64,000 nt of DNA from Opitutia bacterium (GTDB taxonomy: Bacteria > Verrucomicrobiota > Verrucomicrobiia > Opitutales > Opitutaceae): positions 248,001-312,000 of the forward strand of contig JACPIT010000001.1 of assembly GCA_016187945.1 (NCBI GenBank), in the 5' to 3' direction. How positions within the stretch are numbered: position 1 is the first letter of the stretch; the number at the start of each line of letters is the position of its first letter. Made by a program: the position numbers and the translations under genes. Below the pieces are notes generated by a model. That model had not been told where the DNA came from. It saw only the letters and a program-made list of their open reading frames with translations, and did not search any database. Shown here one piece after another: positions 16,628 through 25,468 of this stretch.

Positions 16628-17329
16628 GTGCATCTCGATCTGGTCAGCGGTCTCCTTTGGTATGTCGTCTTTCTGTTCTCGACGGTTTGTCACGAAGCGG
16701 CGCACGCGTGGAGCGCCCTGAAACTCGGGGACGACACCGCCGCGCGCGGCGGGCAGGTCTCGCTGAGCCCGTGGCCGCATGTGCGGCGCGAGCCGTTCGG
16801 CATGGTGGTGGTGCCGCTGCTTTCGTGGTTCGCGGGCGGCTGGCTGCTCGGCTGGGCCAGCGCGCCCTACGATCCGCAATGGGCGCGCCAGCACCCGCGC
16901 CATGCCGCGCTCATGGCGCTCGCAGGCCCGGCCGCAAATCTCGCGCTCGTCCTCGCCTGCGGGTTGCTGCTGCGCCTCGGCTACGAGTGGCACGTCTTCG
17001 CGCCGCCGCTGAAAGTCGCCGCCGCGCGCCTCGCCGTCGGCGTCGATGCCGGCTGGCCGGAACTCGCCGCGCAGTTTCTCAGCATCGGCGTTTCGCTGAA
17101 TCTCCTGCTCTTCCTCTTCAACCTCGTCCCGCTGCCGCCGCTCGACGGCAGCAGCCTGCCCTTGCTGTGGCTGTCGCCGGCCAGCGCCGAGCGTTATCAA
17201 AACGCGCTGCGCTCGCCCGCCTTCGCGATGCTCGGCATTTTTCTCGCCTCGCGCCTGGTCTCGCCCATCTTGCCGAAGCTGCTGCTCGGGGCCACGAGCG
17301 TGTTGTATCCTTCAATCCGTTTCCACTGA
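16628..17329 (+). CDS. Site-2-protease-type (M50) membrane metallopeptidase
   Basis: A 233-residue polytopic membrane protease. HExxH lies in the first membrane helix (FSTVCHEAAHAW) and the second metal-ligand motif is NLVPLPPLDGSS. Between them are hydrophobic segments (MALAGPAANLALVLACGLLL). No PDZ domain is present, so it is of the minimal type. The GTG at 16628 starts the family-typical sequence HLDLVSGLLWYVVFLF; the open frame continues upstream to 16496 but with implausible arginine-rich sequence. Its stop overlaps the next gene by one base (TGATG). Confidence 0.88.
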   Translation: MHLDLVSGLLWYVVFLFSTVCHEAAHAWSALKLGDDTAARGGQVSLSPWPHVRREPFGMVVVPLLSWFAGGWLLGWASAPYDPQWARQHPRHAALMALAGPAANLALVLACGLLLRLGYEWHVFAPPLKVAAARLAVGVDAGWPELAAQFLSIGVSLNLLLFLFNLVPLPPLDGSSLPLLWLSPASAERYQNALRSPAFAMLGIFLASRLVSPILPKLLLGATSVLYPSIRFH

Positions 17330-18282
17330 TGAAACTTTTCCGCCCCTTGCTGCTCGCGGCGTTCGTCGCCGCCGTCCGCCTCTTCGCGACCGCGCCGGAA
17401 GATCCGACCGCACAACTCGCCGAGATGCGCAAACTCGCCGACGGCCTCCGTCCGCAATCCGGCAAAGTCATGCTCCACGGCGGACTCGCCGAACTCAACC
17501 TGCCGAACGAGTTCCGCTTCCTCAACGCGGACGACACCGCGACCGTGCTCTCAAAAATCTGGCGCAACCCGAAGAGCGATTCGCTTCTCGGCATGATCGT
17601 CCCGGCCGGCTTCGACCCGATCGACGACGAGACGTGGGCCGTGGTCGTCAGCTACGAAGAAGACGGCTACGTGAACGACGACGACGCCGCGAAAATCGAC
17701 TACGCCGAACTCATGGCGAAGATGAAAGTGGGCGCCAGGGAAGCGAACGAAGAGCGCCAAAAGGAAGGCTTCGTGCCGATCGAGATCGTTGGCTGGGCCG
17801 CAACGCCCCGCTATGACGCTGCCGCGCACAAACTCTATTGGGCGAAAGAAATCAAGTTCGGCGACGAGGCCACACACACGCTGAACTACAACATCCGCAT
17901 GCTCGGTCGCCGCGGCGTGCTCGTGCTCAACGTCGTCGCCGGCATGCCGCAGCTCGCCGACGTCGAGAAGGCCACGCCCGCGCTGCTCGCGATGGTCGAT
18001 TTCCAACCGGGCCATCGTTACGCGGACTTCAACGCCGACACCGACAAGACCGCCACCTACGGTATCGCCGCGCTCGTCGCCGGTGGCGTCGCGGCCAAGA
18101 CGGGACTGCTGAAAGCGCTCTGGCTCGGCATCCTCGCGTTCAAGAAGTTCATCATTCTCGGGCTCATCGCGCTCGCCGGTTCCGCCAAGAAAATTTGGGA
18201 CTGGATTCGCGGTCGCGCGGCGACCGAACCCTCCGTCGCCACCGCTACGCCGCCGAGCGATCAGCGACCGCCCACGGCCTGA
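17329..18282 (+). CDS. DUF2167-family membrane protein
   Basis: A 317-residue protein with a signal peptide (MKLFRPLLLAAFVAAVRLFA). A long extracytoplasmic domain carries the DUF2167 features (WAVVVSYEEDGYVNDDDAAK, IVGWAATPRYDAAAHKLYWA, LNVVAGMPQLADVE). C-terminal membrane segments follow (AALVAGGVAAKTGLLKALWL, FIILGLIALAGS) with a short basic tail. The function of DUF2167 is unknown. Coupling to the M50 protease by a one-base overlap hints that the two act together in the envelope. Confidence 0.85.
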   Translation: MKLFRPLLLAAFVAAVRLFATAPEDPTAQLAEMRKLADGLRPQSGKVMLHGGLAELNLPNEFRFLNADDTATVLSKIWRNPKSDSLLGMIVPAGFDPIDDETWAVVVSYEEDGYVNDDDAAKIDYAELMAKMKVGAREANEERQKEGFVPIEIVGWAATPRYDAAAHKLYWAKEIKFGDEATHTLNYNIRMLGRRGVLVLNVVAGMPQLADVEKATPALLAMVDFQPGHRYADFNADTDKTATYGIAALVAGGVAAKTGLLKALWLGILAFKKFIILGLIALAGSAKKIWDWIRGRAATEPSVATATPPSDQRPPTA

Positions 18283-18310
18283 CGAGAAAAGAAACACTCG
18301 CTGCGAGACT

Positions 18311-18384
18311 GTAGGCGCGACTTTACGCCGCGACCGGCTGCGAAGGGCACGCCGCGTTCGGATCGCGGCGTAAAGCCGCTCCTA
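18311..18384. repeat. REP-like inverted pair, family A copy 1
   Basis: The left unit GTAGGCGCGACTTTACGCCG and right unit CGGCGTAAAGCCGCTCCTA form inverted hairpins around a 27-base spacer containing GCCGCGTTCG. It is the least conserved of four family A copies (others at 26818, 28974 and 62358). Confidence 0.85.
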
Positions 18385-18419
18385 AACCCAGACCGAGCCG
18401 GTCCACGCAAAACCCACCG

Positions 18420-18445
18420 CAAAAAATGGCCGATGAAAACCGGCC
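18420..18445 (-). terminator. Intrinsic terminator of purH
   Basis: On the minus strand GGCCGGTTTTCATCGGCC is followed by ATTTTTT. It lies about 15 bases after the purH stop codon. Confidence 0.7.
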
Positions 18446-18460
18446 CTGCTCGCTGCTCGC

Positions 18461-20017
18461 TCAGTGTTTGAAGTGGCGGACGCCGGTGAAGACCATCGCC
18501 ATGCCGCGTTCGTCGGCGGCTTTGATGACTTCTTCGTCGCGGATCGCGCCGCCCGGCTGGATCGCGGCCGTCGCGCCCGCATCGGCGGCGGCCAGCAGAC
18601 CATCCGGGAACGGGAACAGCGCCTCGCTGGCCACGACCGAGCCCTTCAAGTCGAGTTTCGCTTCGCCGGCTTTCCACACCGCAATGCGCGAGCTGTCGAC
18701 GCGCGCCATCTGACCGGCGCCCACGCCGAGCGTCTGCTCGCCGCGGCAATAGACGATGGCGTTCGACTTGACGTGCTTGCCGACCTTCCAGCCGAAGAGC
18801 AGCGACTCCCACTCCTCCGCGGTCGGCTGGCGCTTCGTAACGACCTTGCAGCCGGTGATCTTTTCCATCGAGCGATCGCGGTCTTGCACGAGGACGCCGC
18901 CGACGACCGAGCGCACCTCCTGGAGCGCGTCGGCGCCGATGCCGCCCTTCGCGATCATCAGGCGCAGGTTTTTCTTCTTCGCGAAAATCGCGAGTGCCTC
19001 GTCGCTGAAGCGCGGCGCGATGATGACCTCGGTGAAGATGTCCTTGATCTGCTCGGCGACGTCCTGCCCGAGCGTCTGGTTGACGACAATGATGCCGCCG
19101 AACGGCGCCTGGCGGTCCGTCGCGTAGGCTTTTTCCCAGGCGCCGAGCAGCGTGTCCGCACTCGCAACGCCGCAGGGATTCGTGTGCTTGAGGATCGCGA
19201 CGGTCGGCTTCTCGAATTCGCCGATCAGGTAGGTCGCGGACGTGATGTCCAAAATGTTGTTATACGAGAGCTCCTTGCCCTGGAGCTGCTGGAAGTGCTC
19301 GTGGAACGTGCCGTAGAGCGCCGCCTTTTGGTGCGGGTTCTCGCCGTAGCGGAGGCTCTGGGCCTTCTTGAGCGAGAGCGTGAACGTCGCCGGGAAACCG
19401 CTCAGCGCCTCGAGATCGGGCTCGTCCTGCTGCGTCTCGAGATACTTCGCGATCGCGGTGTCGTAGGCGCCGGTGCGCTGGAAAACCTTCAACGCGAGCT
19501 TGCGGCGCAGCGCCTTCAATTCCGCGCTCCCCTCGCCCGCGGTCAACGCGGCGAGGACGCCGTTGTAGTCGGCCGGATCGCAGACGACGGTGACGCTCTC
19601 GTGATTTTTCGCCGCGCTGCGCAGCATCGACGGGCCGCCGATGTCGATGTTCTCGATCGCCTCCTCGAATTCGACGTGCGGCTTCGCCACGGTCTGTTCG
19701 AACGGATAAAGGTTCACGACGACGAGGTCGATGAGATCGATGCCGTGCTGTTGCGCGGCATCGAGGTGGTCAGGCTTGTCGCGCCGGCAGAGGAGGCCAC
19801 CGTGGATTTTCGGATGCAGCGTCTTCACGCGCCCTTCCATCATCTCCGGGAAACCGGTGTGCGCGCTCACCTCGGTGACCGGCAGGCCGGCCTCCGCGAG
19901 CAGTTTCGCCGTGCCGCCGGTCGACAGCAGCTTGTAGCCGTGTTGGCGGACGAGAGCCGTGGCGAAGTCCACCAGGCCGCGTTTGTCGGAGACGGAAAGA
20001 AGCGCGAGCTTAGCCAT
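18461..20017 (-). CDS. purH: Bifunctional AICAR transformylase / IMP cyclohydrolase
   Basis: A 518-residue enzyme for the last two steps of IMP synthesis. The cyclohydrolase (MGS-like) domain is N-terminal ([39 protein letters not shown]). The AICAR transformylase domain follows ([43 protein letters not shown], ending [10 protein letters not shown]). The substrate 10-formyl-THF is made by Fhs, encoded just upstream on the same strand. An unusual nested stem-loop lies just before its ATG. Confidence 0.98.
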   Translation of the reverse strand: MAKLALLSVSDKRGLVDFATALVRQHGYKLLSTGGTAKLLAEAGLPVTEVSAHTGFPEMMEGRVKTLHPKIHGGLLCRRDKPDHLDAAQQHGIDLIDLVVVNLYPFEQTVAKPHVEFEEAIENIDIGGPSMLRSAAKNHESVTVVCDPADYNGVLAALTAGEGSAELKALRRKLALKVFQRTGAYDTAIAKYLETQQDEPDLEALSGFPATFTLSLKKAQSLRYGENPHQKAALYGTFHEHFQQLQGKELSYNNILDITSATYLIGEFEKPTVAILKHTNPCGVASADTLLGAWEKAYATDRQAPFGGIIVVNQTLGQDVAEQIKDIFTEVIIAPRFSDEALAIFAKKKNLRLMIAKGGIGADALQEVRSVVGGVLVQDRDRSMEKITGCKVVTKRQPTAEEWESLLFGWKVGKHVKSNAIVYCRGEQTLGVGAGQMARVDSSRIAVWKAGEAKLDLKGSVVASEALFPFPDGLLAAADAGATAAIQPGGAIRDEEVIKAADERGMAMVFTGVRHFKH

Positions 20018-20032
20018 GAATCTAGGGACGTG

Positions 20033-20080
20033 CCCGCCGCGTAGGCTGGCAAGCGGGAAAACCAGCCGTGACACGGCGGG
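20033..20080 (-). promoter_or_regulatory. Nested stem-loop in the purH leader
   Basis: On the minus strand an outer stem CCCGCCG/CGGCGGG (20074-20080 with 20033-20039) encloses an inner stem GGCTGG/CCAGCC (20062-20067 with 20044-20049) with a 12-base loop containing TTTT. It ends 15 bases before the purH ATG at 20017, close enough to influence ribosome access. It may be a regulatory leader, or a degenerate GTAG-headed repeat (GTAG occurs at 20041). Confidence 0.45.
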
Positions 20081-20081
20081 A

Positions 20082-20285
20082 AAGCACCAAGCACCAATCT
20101 CCAAGCTCCAGAGAAGCTCCAAACATCGAAACTCGAAAACTCCCGCCGATCGTGCCGCGTTCGCGCATGGGGCGCGCGGAGCGTGCCACCTACCTTGCGA
20201 AGAGCCGGAACACCCATTCGGTCGATGTTCGTCGATGCTCGACGATTGGTGTTTCTCCGGAGCTTGGAAATTGGTGCTTGGAGTT
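20082..20285. repeat. Long imperfect inverted repeat, CTCCAAGC family, copy 1
   Basis: The left side holds repeated words such as GCACCAATCTCCAAGCTCC. The right side holds the inverse, GGAGCTTGGAAATTGGTGC. The arms are roughly 30-55 bases long with about 110 bases between them. The AT content is higher than in the neighbouring genes. It fills the fhs-purH gap. A second member lies at 61669-61790. Confidence 0.7.
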
Positions 20286-20310
20286 TCCGCGACGCGACGC
20301 GGCGCGGCGG

Positions 20311-21936
20311 CTAGGTGCCGGAAATTCCCACGACCGCGCCGGTCGCATTCACGTCGATGCGCTCGGCGGCCGGCGCCTTCGGCAGCGCCGGCATGCGCAT
20401 CATCTGGCCCGTGAGCGCGACGACGAATCCCGCTCCCGCCGCCAGCTCGAAGTCGCGGACAGTGATCTTGAAGCCGCGCGGCCGGCCGAGCTTCTCGGGA
20501 TCGTCCGTGAGCGAATGCTGCGTCTTGGCCATGCACACCGGCAGTTTCCCGAAGCCGGCGATCTCGAGGAGGCCGAGTTTGATCTCGGCGGCCGGGAGAA
20601 TGTCGACGCCATCCGCGGCGTAGAAGCGGTCCGCGATCGCCTCCATCTTTTCGCGAATCGGCTGGTCGTCGCGATAAGTGAACTGCAGCGGCGGCGTGCT
20701 CGACAGGATCGAATGCACGACCGTCTCCGCGAGCACCATGCCGCCCTCGCCGCCCTGCTCGAACACGTCCGAAACCTCGCAGTTCACTCCGAGCGCGTGA
20801 CAGAACGCGCGCACTCGCACGAGTTCGTCGGCCGCGTCGGCCGGGAACCGATTCAGCGCCACGGTGACGGGGCGGCCGAAGTTTCGCGCGGCGCTGACGT
20901 GCGCCTCGAGGTTGGCGAGGCCGCGCTCGAGCGCGGCGAAGTCTGGTTGCGCCAGCGCGTCCGCTTTCGCTCCACCGTGGAGCTTGAGCGCGCGCACGGT
21001 CGCGACGATGACGATCGCGTCCGGATTCAGGCCGCTTTGCCGGCACTTGATGTCGATGAATTTCTCTCCGCCCAGATCGAACGCGAAGCCCGCCTCGGTC
21101 ACGACAAAGTCCGCGTGCGCGAGCGCCAGGCGGGTCGCCAGGATCGAGTTGCAGCCGTGCGCGATGTTGCCGAACGGCCCGCCATGGATAAACGCCGGCA
21201 CGCCTTCGACCGTCTGCACGAGATTCGGTTTGATCGCATCGCGGAGGAGCGCGAGGAGCGCGCCCGTCGCCTTGAACTCCGCGGCGCGCACCGGCACGCC
21301 TTCGGTCGTGAAACCGATCACGATGCGGTCGAGCCGCTCGCGGAGGTCGGGCATCGACTCGCTCAGGCAGAGGATCGCCATGATCTCAGAGGCGGCCGTG
21401 ATGTCGAAGCCGCTGCGGCGCTCGCCCGCTTTCGCGCCGACGTTGACGACGATGTTGCGGAGCGCGCGGTCGTTCACGTCGAGCACGCGTTTCCACAGCA
21501 CCTGCGTCGGCGTGAGACGCGTTTGCTTCAGGTAAAGCTGGTTGTCGATGATCGACGCGAGGAGGTTGTGCGCCGAGGTGATCGCGTGGAAATCGCCCGT
21601 GAAATGCAGGTTGATGTCCGTGGCGGGCTGCACCGTGCTCCGTCCGCCGCCCGTAGCCCCGCCCTTGCGGCCGAACACCGGCCCCATCGACGGCTGGCGC
21701 AGCGCGAGCGCGGCGCGCTTGCCGAGCTTCGCGATGCCTTGCGCGAGTCCGATCGACGTCACCGTCTTTCCCTCGCCCGCTGGCGTCGGCGTGATGGCCG
21801 ACACCAGAATTAATTTTCCGCGCGACGGCTTGTTCTCGAGTGCCTCGAGCGCCACCTTCGCCTTGTCATGGCCGAAAAGCACCAGATGCTTTTCCGCGAT
21901 CCCAATCTCCCTCGCGAGTTCCGCGATATTCTTCAT
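20311..21936 (-). CDS. fhs: Formate-tetrahydrofolate ligase
   Basis: A 541-residue ATP-dependent ligase that makes 10-formyl-tetrahydrofolate from formate. The P-loop region is [19 protein letters not shown] near residue 50; [20 protein letters not shown] follows. The ATG at 21936 has a strong GGAGG six bases upstream; the open frame before it is discarded. Its product feeds PurH, which follows on the same strand after a repeat-filled 293-base gap. The length is slightly below the usual 550-560. Confidence 0.97.
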   Translation of the reverse strand: MKNIAELAREIGIAEKHLVLFGHDKAKVALEALENKPSRGKLILVSAITPTPAGEGKTVTSIGLAQGIAKLGKRAALALRQPSMGPVFGRKGGATGGGRSTVQPATDINLHFTGDFHAITSAHNLLASIIDNQLYLKQTRLTPTQVLWKRVLDVNDRALRNIVVNVGAKAGERRSGFDITAASEIMAILCLSESMPDLRERLDRIVIGFTTEGVPVRAAEFKATGALLALLRDAIKPNLVQTVEGVPAFIHGGPFGNIAHGCNSILATRLALAHADFVVTEAGFAFDLGGEKFIDIKCRQSGLNPDAIVIVATVRALKLHGGAKADALAQPDFAALERGLANLEAHVSAARNFGRPVTVALNRFPADAADELVRVRAFCHALGVNCEVSDVFEQGGEGGMVLAETVVHSILSSTPPLQFTYRDDQPIREKMEAIADRFYAADGVDILPAAEIKLGLLEIAGFGKLPVCMAKTQHSLTDDPEKLGRPRGFKITVRDFELAAGAGFVVALTGQMMRMPALPKAPAAERIDVNATGAVVGISGT

Positions 21937-21990
21937 GGGTTCCTCCGGTAAACTTATACAACCTCGCCGCGAAATTTCGCTCAACGCCTA

Positions 21991-22374
21991 ATGCCTGCTG
22001 CCCCTCTGGAATTACCCGGACTTCGCGTCGAATTAGATAAACTCGTCTACCGGCGCGGCGAAGACCTGCCTCCGGATCGCCCGCACGCGTTCATTTATTA
22101 CCTCACGATCCACAACGATGCCGACCGCGCCGTGACGCTCCTCGGCCGCAAATGGGTCGTCGAACACGACGACGGTTCGCGCCTGGTGATCGAAGGCGAT
22201 CGCATCGTCGGCGAGACGCCGCGCCTCGCTCCCGGCGAACATTTTTCCTACAACAGCTATCACGTCACCGCGACCGACGCGCGCGTCTACGGCAGCTTTC
22301 ATGGCCTCGACGAGTTCGGCGCGCACGTCTTCGTGCGCATCCCGCCGTTCGCGCTCGAAATCCCGCCGGAGTGA
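21991..22374 (+). CDS. apaG: ApaG-domain protein
   Basis: A 127-residue single-domain protein of the ApaG/DUF525 family with an immunoglobulin-like fold. Characteristic segments are FIYYLTIHNDADRAVTLLGR, KWVVEHDDG, VVGETP-like VGETPRLAPGEHFSYNSY and the C-terminal FVRIPPFAL. The biochemical function of ApaG is unsettled; some homologues bind pyrophosphate or influence Co2+ resistance. It is divergent from fhs. Confidence 0.93.
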   Translation: MPAAPLELPGLRVELDKLVYRRGEDLPPDRPHAFIYYLTIHNDADRAVTLLGRKWVVEHDDGSRLVIEGDRIVGETPRLAPGEHFSYNSYHVTATDARVYGSFHGLDEFGAHVFVRIPPFALEIPPE

Positions 22375-22462
22375 GCCGCGCGCCCCACCGCTAACGCGGA
22401 AAATCGCCCGCGCGCTTTAACTTGCGCTCGTCGGACGCGTGCGCCTCCTTGGCAGGTCCGTA

Positions 22463-23821
22463 ATGAAGCTCATTGACCTCAATCGCGACGGCGGCATCGG
22501 CGCCAATTCGCTCTACTGCCAGCTCGGCGATTTCCATTTCGTCATCGATAGCGGCCTGCACCCCAAGCAGGTCGGCCGCCAGGCCGCGCCCGACCTCACG
22601 CCGTTGCGGGACGTCGACCTGGACCTGATCATCATCACGCACTGCCACCTCGATCACATCGGCTCGCTGCCGATCCTCATGCGCGAACACCCCGGCGTTC
22701 CCGTGGTCACGACCCAGCCGAGCCGCATGATCATCGACCGCATGCTGCACAACTCCGCCAACGTGATGGTGCGCGAACGCGAGGAGAAAGGCGTGATGGA
22801 CTACCCGCTGTTCACGCACGAGGAGATCGATCGCCTCATGCCGCGCCTGCACGCCCACGGTTTCAACAACCCGAAAAAATTCTCCGGCAAGCGCGACGAG
22901 ATCGAATTCACCTTCTATCCCGCCGGTCACATCGTGGGCGCCGCGGGCGTCGAGATCGTCCACAAGCACCGCCGCATCTTCTTCACCGGCGACGTGCTCT
23001 TCGAGGCGCAGCGCACGATCAACCCGGCCAAATTCCCACGCACGCACGCCGACACGCTCGTCATGGAAACGACGCGCGGCGCCACTGAGCGCCCCGCCGA
23101 CCATTCGCGCCTGCGCGAAGTCACGCGCTTGATCGATACGATCAACGAAACGCTCCAGCGCGACGGCTCGGTGCTGATCCCGGTCTTCGCCCTCGGCCGC
23201 ATGCAGGAAATCCTCGCCGTGCTGCATGACGCGAAGAAGTTCGGCAAACTCGTCGAATCGCCGATCTTTGCCTCCGGCCTCGGCATGGACCTCTGCGACT
23301 ACTTCGACGAGATCGCGAAGAAGACCGGCCAGGTGCACTTCACGCGCACGATTCTGAAAGACCTCGGCGTCCGCAAAACCCCGCGCGATCTCCCTCCCGG
23401 CAAACAGCCGCCGATGCAAGGCATCTACGTCGTCAGCTCCGGCATGGTCGTGGACAACACGCCGTCCTACGTGCTCGCCTCCGCTCTCGCCGGCAATTCC
23501 AAGAACTCGATCTGCTTCGTCGGCTACTGCGACCCCGACACCGCCGGCGGCCGCCTGCTCGCGGCGAAGAAGGGCGACGAGTTCCTCTTCGAAGCCGCGA
23601 ACGTGAAGACGAAGATCCGCTGCGACATCGAACGCTTCGACCTCTCCGGCCACGCCGACCGCGAAGAGTTGCTCCGCTTCGCCATCGACACGAACCCGCG
23701 CTCGCTCGTCGTCACCCACGGCGACCCGCCCGCGCGCGCGTGGTTCATGCAGCAGCTCGCGGAAAAGCTTCCCAAAACGAAGCTGCTCGATCCGACGCCG
23801 CTGCAGGAGTATCGAGTTTAG
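22463..23821 (+). CDS. Metallo-beta-lactamase-fold hydrolase with beta-CASP-like RNA-specificity region
   Basis: A 452-residue MBL-fold hydrolase. The zinc motif THCHLDHIG lies near residue 60. Further ligands are in PAGHIVGAAG (about 155) and FTGDV, and DLSGHADREELLRF is near residue 395, as in the YSH1/CPSF nuclease family. The mid region (SVLIPVFALGRMQEIL) is typical of beta-CASP enzymes. It may be an RNA nuclease. The ATG at 22463 is chosen over a GTG 24 bases earlier because it begins the family sequence. Its stop codon is immediately followed by the stop of the convergent gene. Confidence 0.88.
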   Translation: MKLIDLNRDGGIGANSLYCQLGDFHFVIDSGLHPKQVGRQAAPDLTPLRDVDLDLIIITHCHLDHIGSLPILMREHPGVPVVTTQPSRMIIDRMLHNSANVMVREREEKGVMDYPLFTHEEIDRLMPRLHAHGFNNPKKFSGKRDEIEFTFYPAGHIVGAAGVEIVHKHRRIFFTGDVLFEAQRTINPAKFPRTHADTLVMETTRGATERPADHSRLREVTRLIDTINETLQRDGSVLIPVFALGRMQEILAVLHDAKKFGKLVESPIFASGLGMDLCDYFDEIAKKTGQVHFTRTILKDLGVRKTPRDLPPGKQPPMQGIYVVSSGMVVDNTPSYVLASALAGNSKNSICFVGYCDPDTAGGRLLAAKKGDEFLFEAANVKTKIRCDIERFDLSGHADREELLRFAIDTNPRSLVVTHGDPPARAWFMQQLAEKLPKTKLLDPTPLQEYRV

Positions 23822-24616
23822 TTATCGTCCGAGCACTTCGTGCAGCTTCGCCACCATCGCGGCGTTGCCGGCGAGGTATTGGACGCGCGGGCTTTTCAGC
23901 CAAAATTCCTTCAGCGGAAACGGCGTGGGCGTCAGGTAGTCGATCGTGCCGCCGCCTTCCTCGATCATAGCGGCCGCGGCGGCGATGTCCCAGAGCTTGT
24001 TGTTGTGCTCCACGACGCCGTCGAGATGACCGACCGCGCAATACGCCAGGTGCAACGCGCTGCTGCCGAGCCCGCGAATCTTGAAGTTCTCGATGATACG
24101 CTTGCCCTCGGCGGCGTAGCCTTTTTCCACCGGCGAATGAAACCCGATGAGGCTGTGCCCGTGCGGTGCCTCGGGCGCGACGCGCGCGGGCTTGCCGTCG
24201 TCCCACAGGCCGCGGCCCGGGCCGCCGTGCACCAACACGCGACGCGCCATGTCGTAGATGACGCCGTAAACCGGCACGCCGTTTTCCAGCAGCGCGAGCG
24301 AGATCGAGACGTAGATGATGCCGTTCGCGTAGTTGTTGGTGCCGTCGATCGGATCGAGAATCCAGCAGTAGCGCGCGGTGACCGGAATCGGCTGGTCGGT
24401 CACGGCCAGTTCCTCGCTGAAAAACTGGTCTTCGGGAAACTGCTTCGTAATCGCCGCCTGGATGGATTCGGAAATCGCGATGTCCACCGGCGTCACGCGC
24501 GTGCCGTCGTATTTCAGATGCGCCTTCGTGCGGCCGAACTCGGCGTGCAGGCGACCGGTCTCGGCGAGCACGGCGGCTTTGGCGGCTTCGATGCGGGAGT
24601 CGATGGCGGAAGACAT
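23822..24616 (-). CDS. Inositol-monophosphatase-family phosphatase
   Basis: A 264-residue Mg2+-dependent, Li+-sensitive-type phosphatase. Metal-site motifs are FFSEEL near residue 63, ILDPIDGTNNYANG near residue 85 and LWDIAAAAAMIEEGGG near residue 210. The substrate could be inositol phosphate, fructose-1,6-bisphosphate or 3'-phosphoadenylates; the motifs do not decide. It is convergent with the MBL gene, and the two stop codons abut with no base between them. Confidence 0.9.
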   Translation of the reverse strand: MSSAIDSRIEAAKAAVLAETGRLHAEFGRTKAHLKYDGTRVTPVDIAISESIQAAITKQFPEDQFFSEELAVTDQPIPVTARYCWILDPIDGTNNYANGIIYVSISLALLENGVPVYGVIYDMARRVLVHGGPGRGLWDDGKPARVAPEAPHGHSLIGFHSPVEKGYAAEGKRIIENFKIRGLGSSALHLAYCAVGHLDGVVEHNNKLWDIAAAAAMIEEGGGTIDYLTPTPFPLKEFWLKSPRVQYLAGNAAMVAKLHEVLGR

Positions 24617-24669
24617 TCCGGGCAAAGGAACACGAGAACCGGGAAGAACCAAGCGCAGAGTGCGGCAGG

Positions 24670-24751
24670 GTGGAACGCGTTGACCTCAACGCGTTCTGAG
24701 ATTTCCGCCGGCGGACGGACGTTTGAGCGCGTTGGGGTCAACGCGCTCCAC
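24670..24751. repeat. REP-like inverted pair with GTGG head
   Basis: The left unit GTGGAACGCGTTGACC folds back with TCAACGCGTTC. The right unit is its inverse (GAGCGCGTTGGGGTCAACGC, then CTCCAC). It has the same architecture as the GTAG families but a GTGG head. It ends one base from the stop codon of the FmdB-like gene. Confidence 0.7.
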
Positions 24752-24752
24752 C

Positions 24753-25322
24753 TCACTCGTAATCGTAGAGCTTCGGATCGCGCGTCGGCGGCGGGCGCCG
24801 CACTTTGAACTTCGCGCGGCCTTCCTTCGGCTCCGCCTGCTTCTCGGCGCCGGGCATCGGGCCGTCGCCGTAGGGATCGCCCTCTGCCCCACCCTCCGGT
24901 CCGAACGCGTCGCCCATCTCGGCCTCGAGCGAATCCGGATCGGCGCCCTCTTCGAGTTTGCGCACGGCGTCCTCCATCGGCTCGTCGAGCTTTTCGCCGC
25001 TCAGCTCGGCCATGCGGCGCATCATGCGCGCCATGGCGCGCGGGTCGTTTTCGTCGACGTTCGAGAACTCGCGCTCCATCGCGCTCATCGCCGCTTCCAT
25101 GCGCGCGTCGTCGGTCGCGTCTGCACCGGTTGGTTCCGTCTTCGGTCCTCCGTCTTCCGTCTTCTGCTTCGTGCCGCCGACCGAGAAGGCCGAGAGGAGT
25201 TTCACCATCCGCGCCTTCGGGTTGTCGGGGCAACGCGGCGTGAGTTTCCCCTGCGCGAGCGTCTTCGCGAAGAACGAGTAGATCTTGTGCGTGTCGGGAC
25301 TGTAATACTCGTAGATGGGCAT
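24753..25322 (-). CDS. FmdB-like protein that has lost its zinc-ribbon cysteines
   Basis: A 189-residue protein that starts like FmdB/CxxC_CxxC_SSSS proteins (MPIYEYYSPDTHKIYSFFAK) but has a single cysteine in that region (RCPDNP) instead of two CxxC pairs, so it should not bind zinc in the usual way. The rest is acidic and helical (MARMMRRMAELSGEKLDEPM) with a Gly/Asp/Pro-rich C-terminus. Residues about 44-62 (KTEDGGPKTE) are encoded by a pyrimidine-rich repeat resembling one at the start of the DUF1329 gene. The function is unknown. Confidence 0.7.
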   Translation of the reverse strand: MPIYEYYSPDTHKIYSFFAKTLAQGKLTPRCPDNPKARMVKLLSAFSVGGTKQKTEDGGPKTEPTGADATDDARMEAAMSAMEREFSNVDENDPRAMARMMRRMAELSGEKLDEPMEDAVRKLEEGADPDSLEAEMGDAFGPEGGAEGDPYGDGPMPGAEKQAEPKEGRAKFKVRRPPPTRDPKLYDYE

Positions 25323-25468
25323 GGCTTGAACGCCTCCACGGATTGCGCGCTTCGGCGCGGTTTCAAATCCAAACTTACGTCCCGAGCGTCGGCTCCTCGT
25401 AGCGGAATTCGGCAGAATTTCGCGCTTCGTGGCCCGGGAAAGCCTCACGGCTTCCGCGACGCGGGACA

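Noticed and set aside
18310-18385. CRISPR-like spacing of the family A repeats
   Set aside because: The units are inverted pairs scattered at distant intergenic sites, not direct repeats with regular spacers; no cas genes are present.
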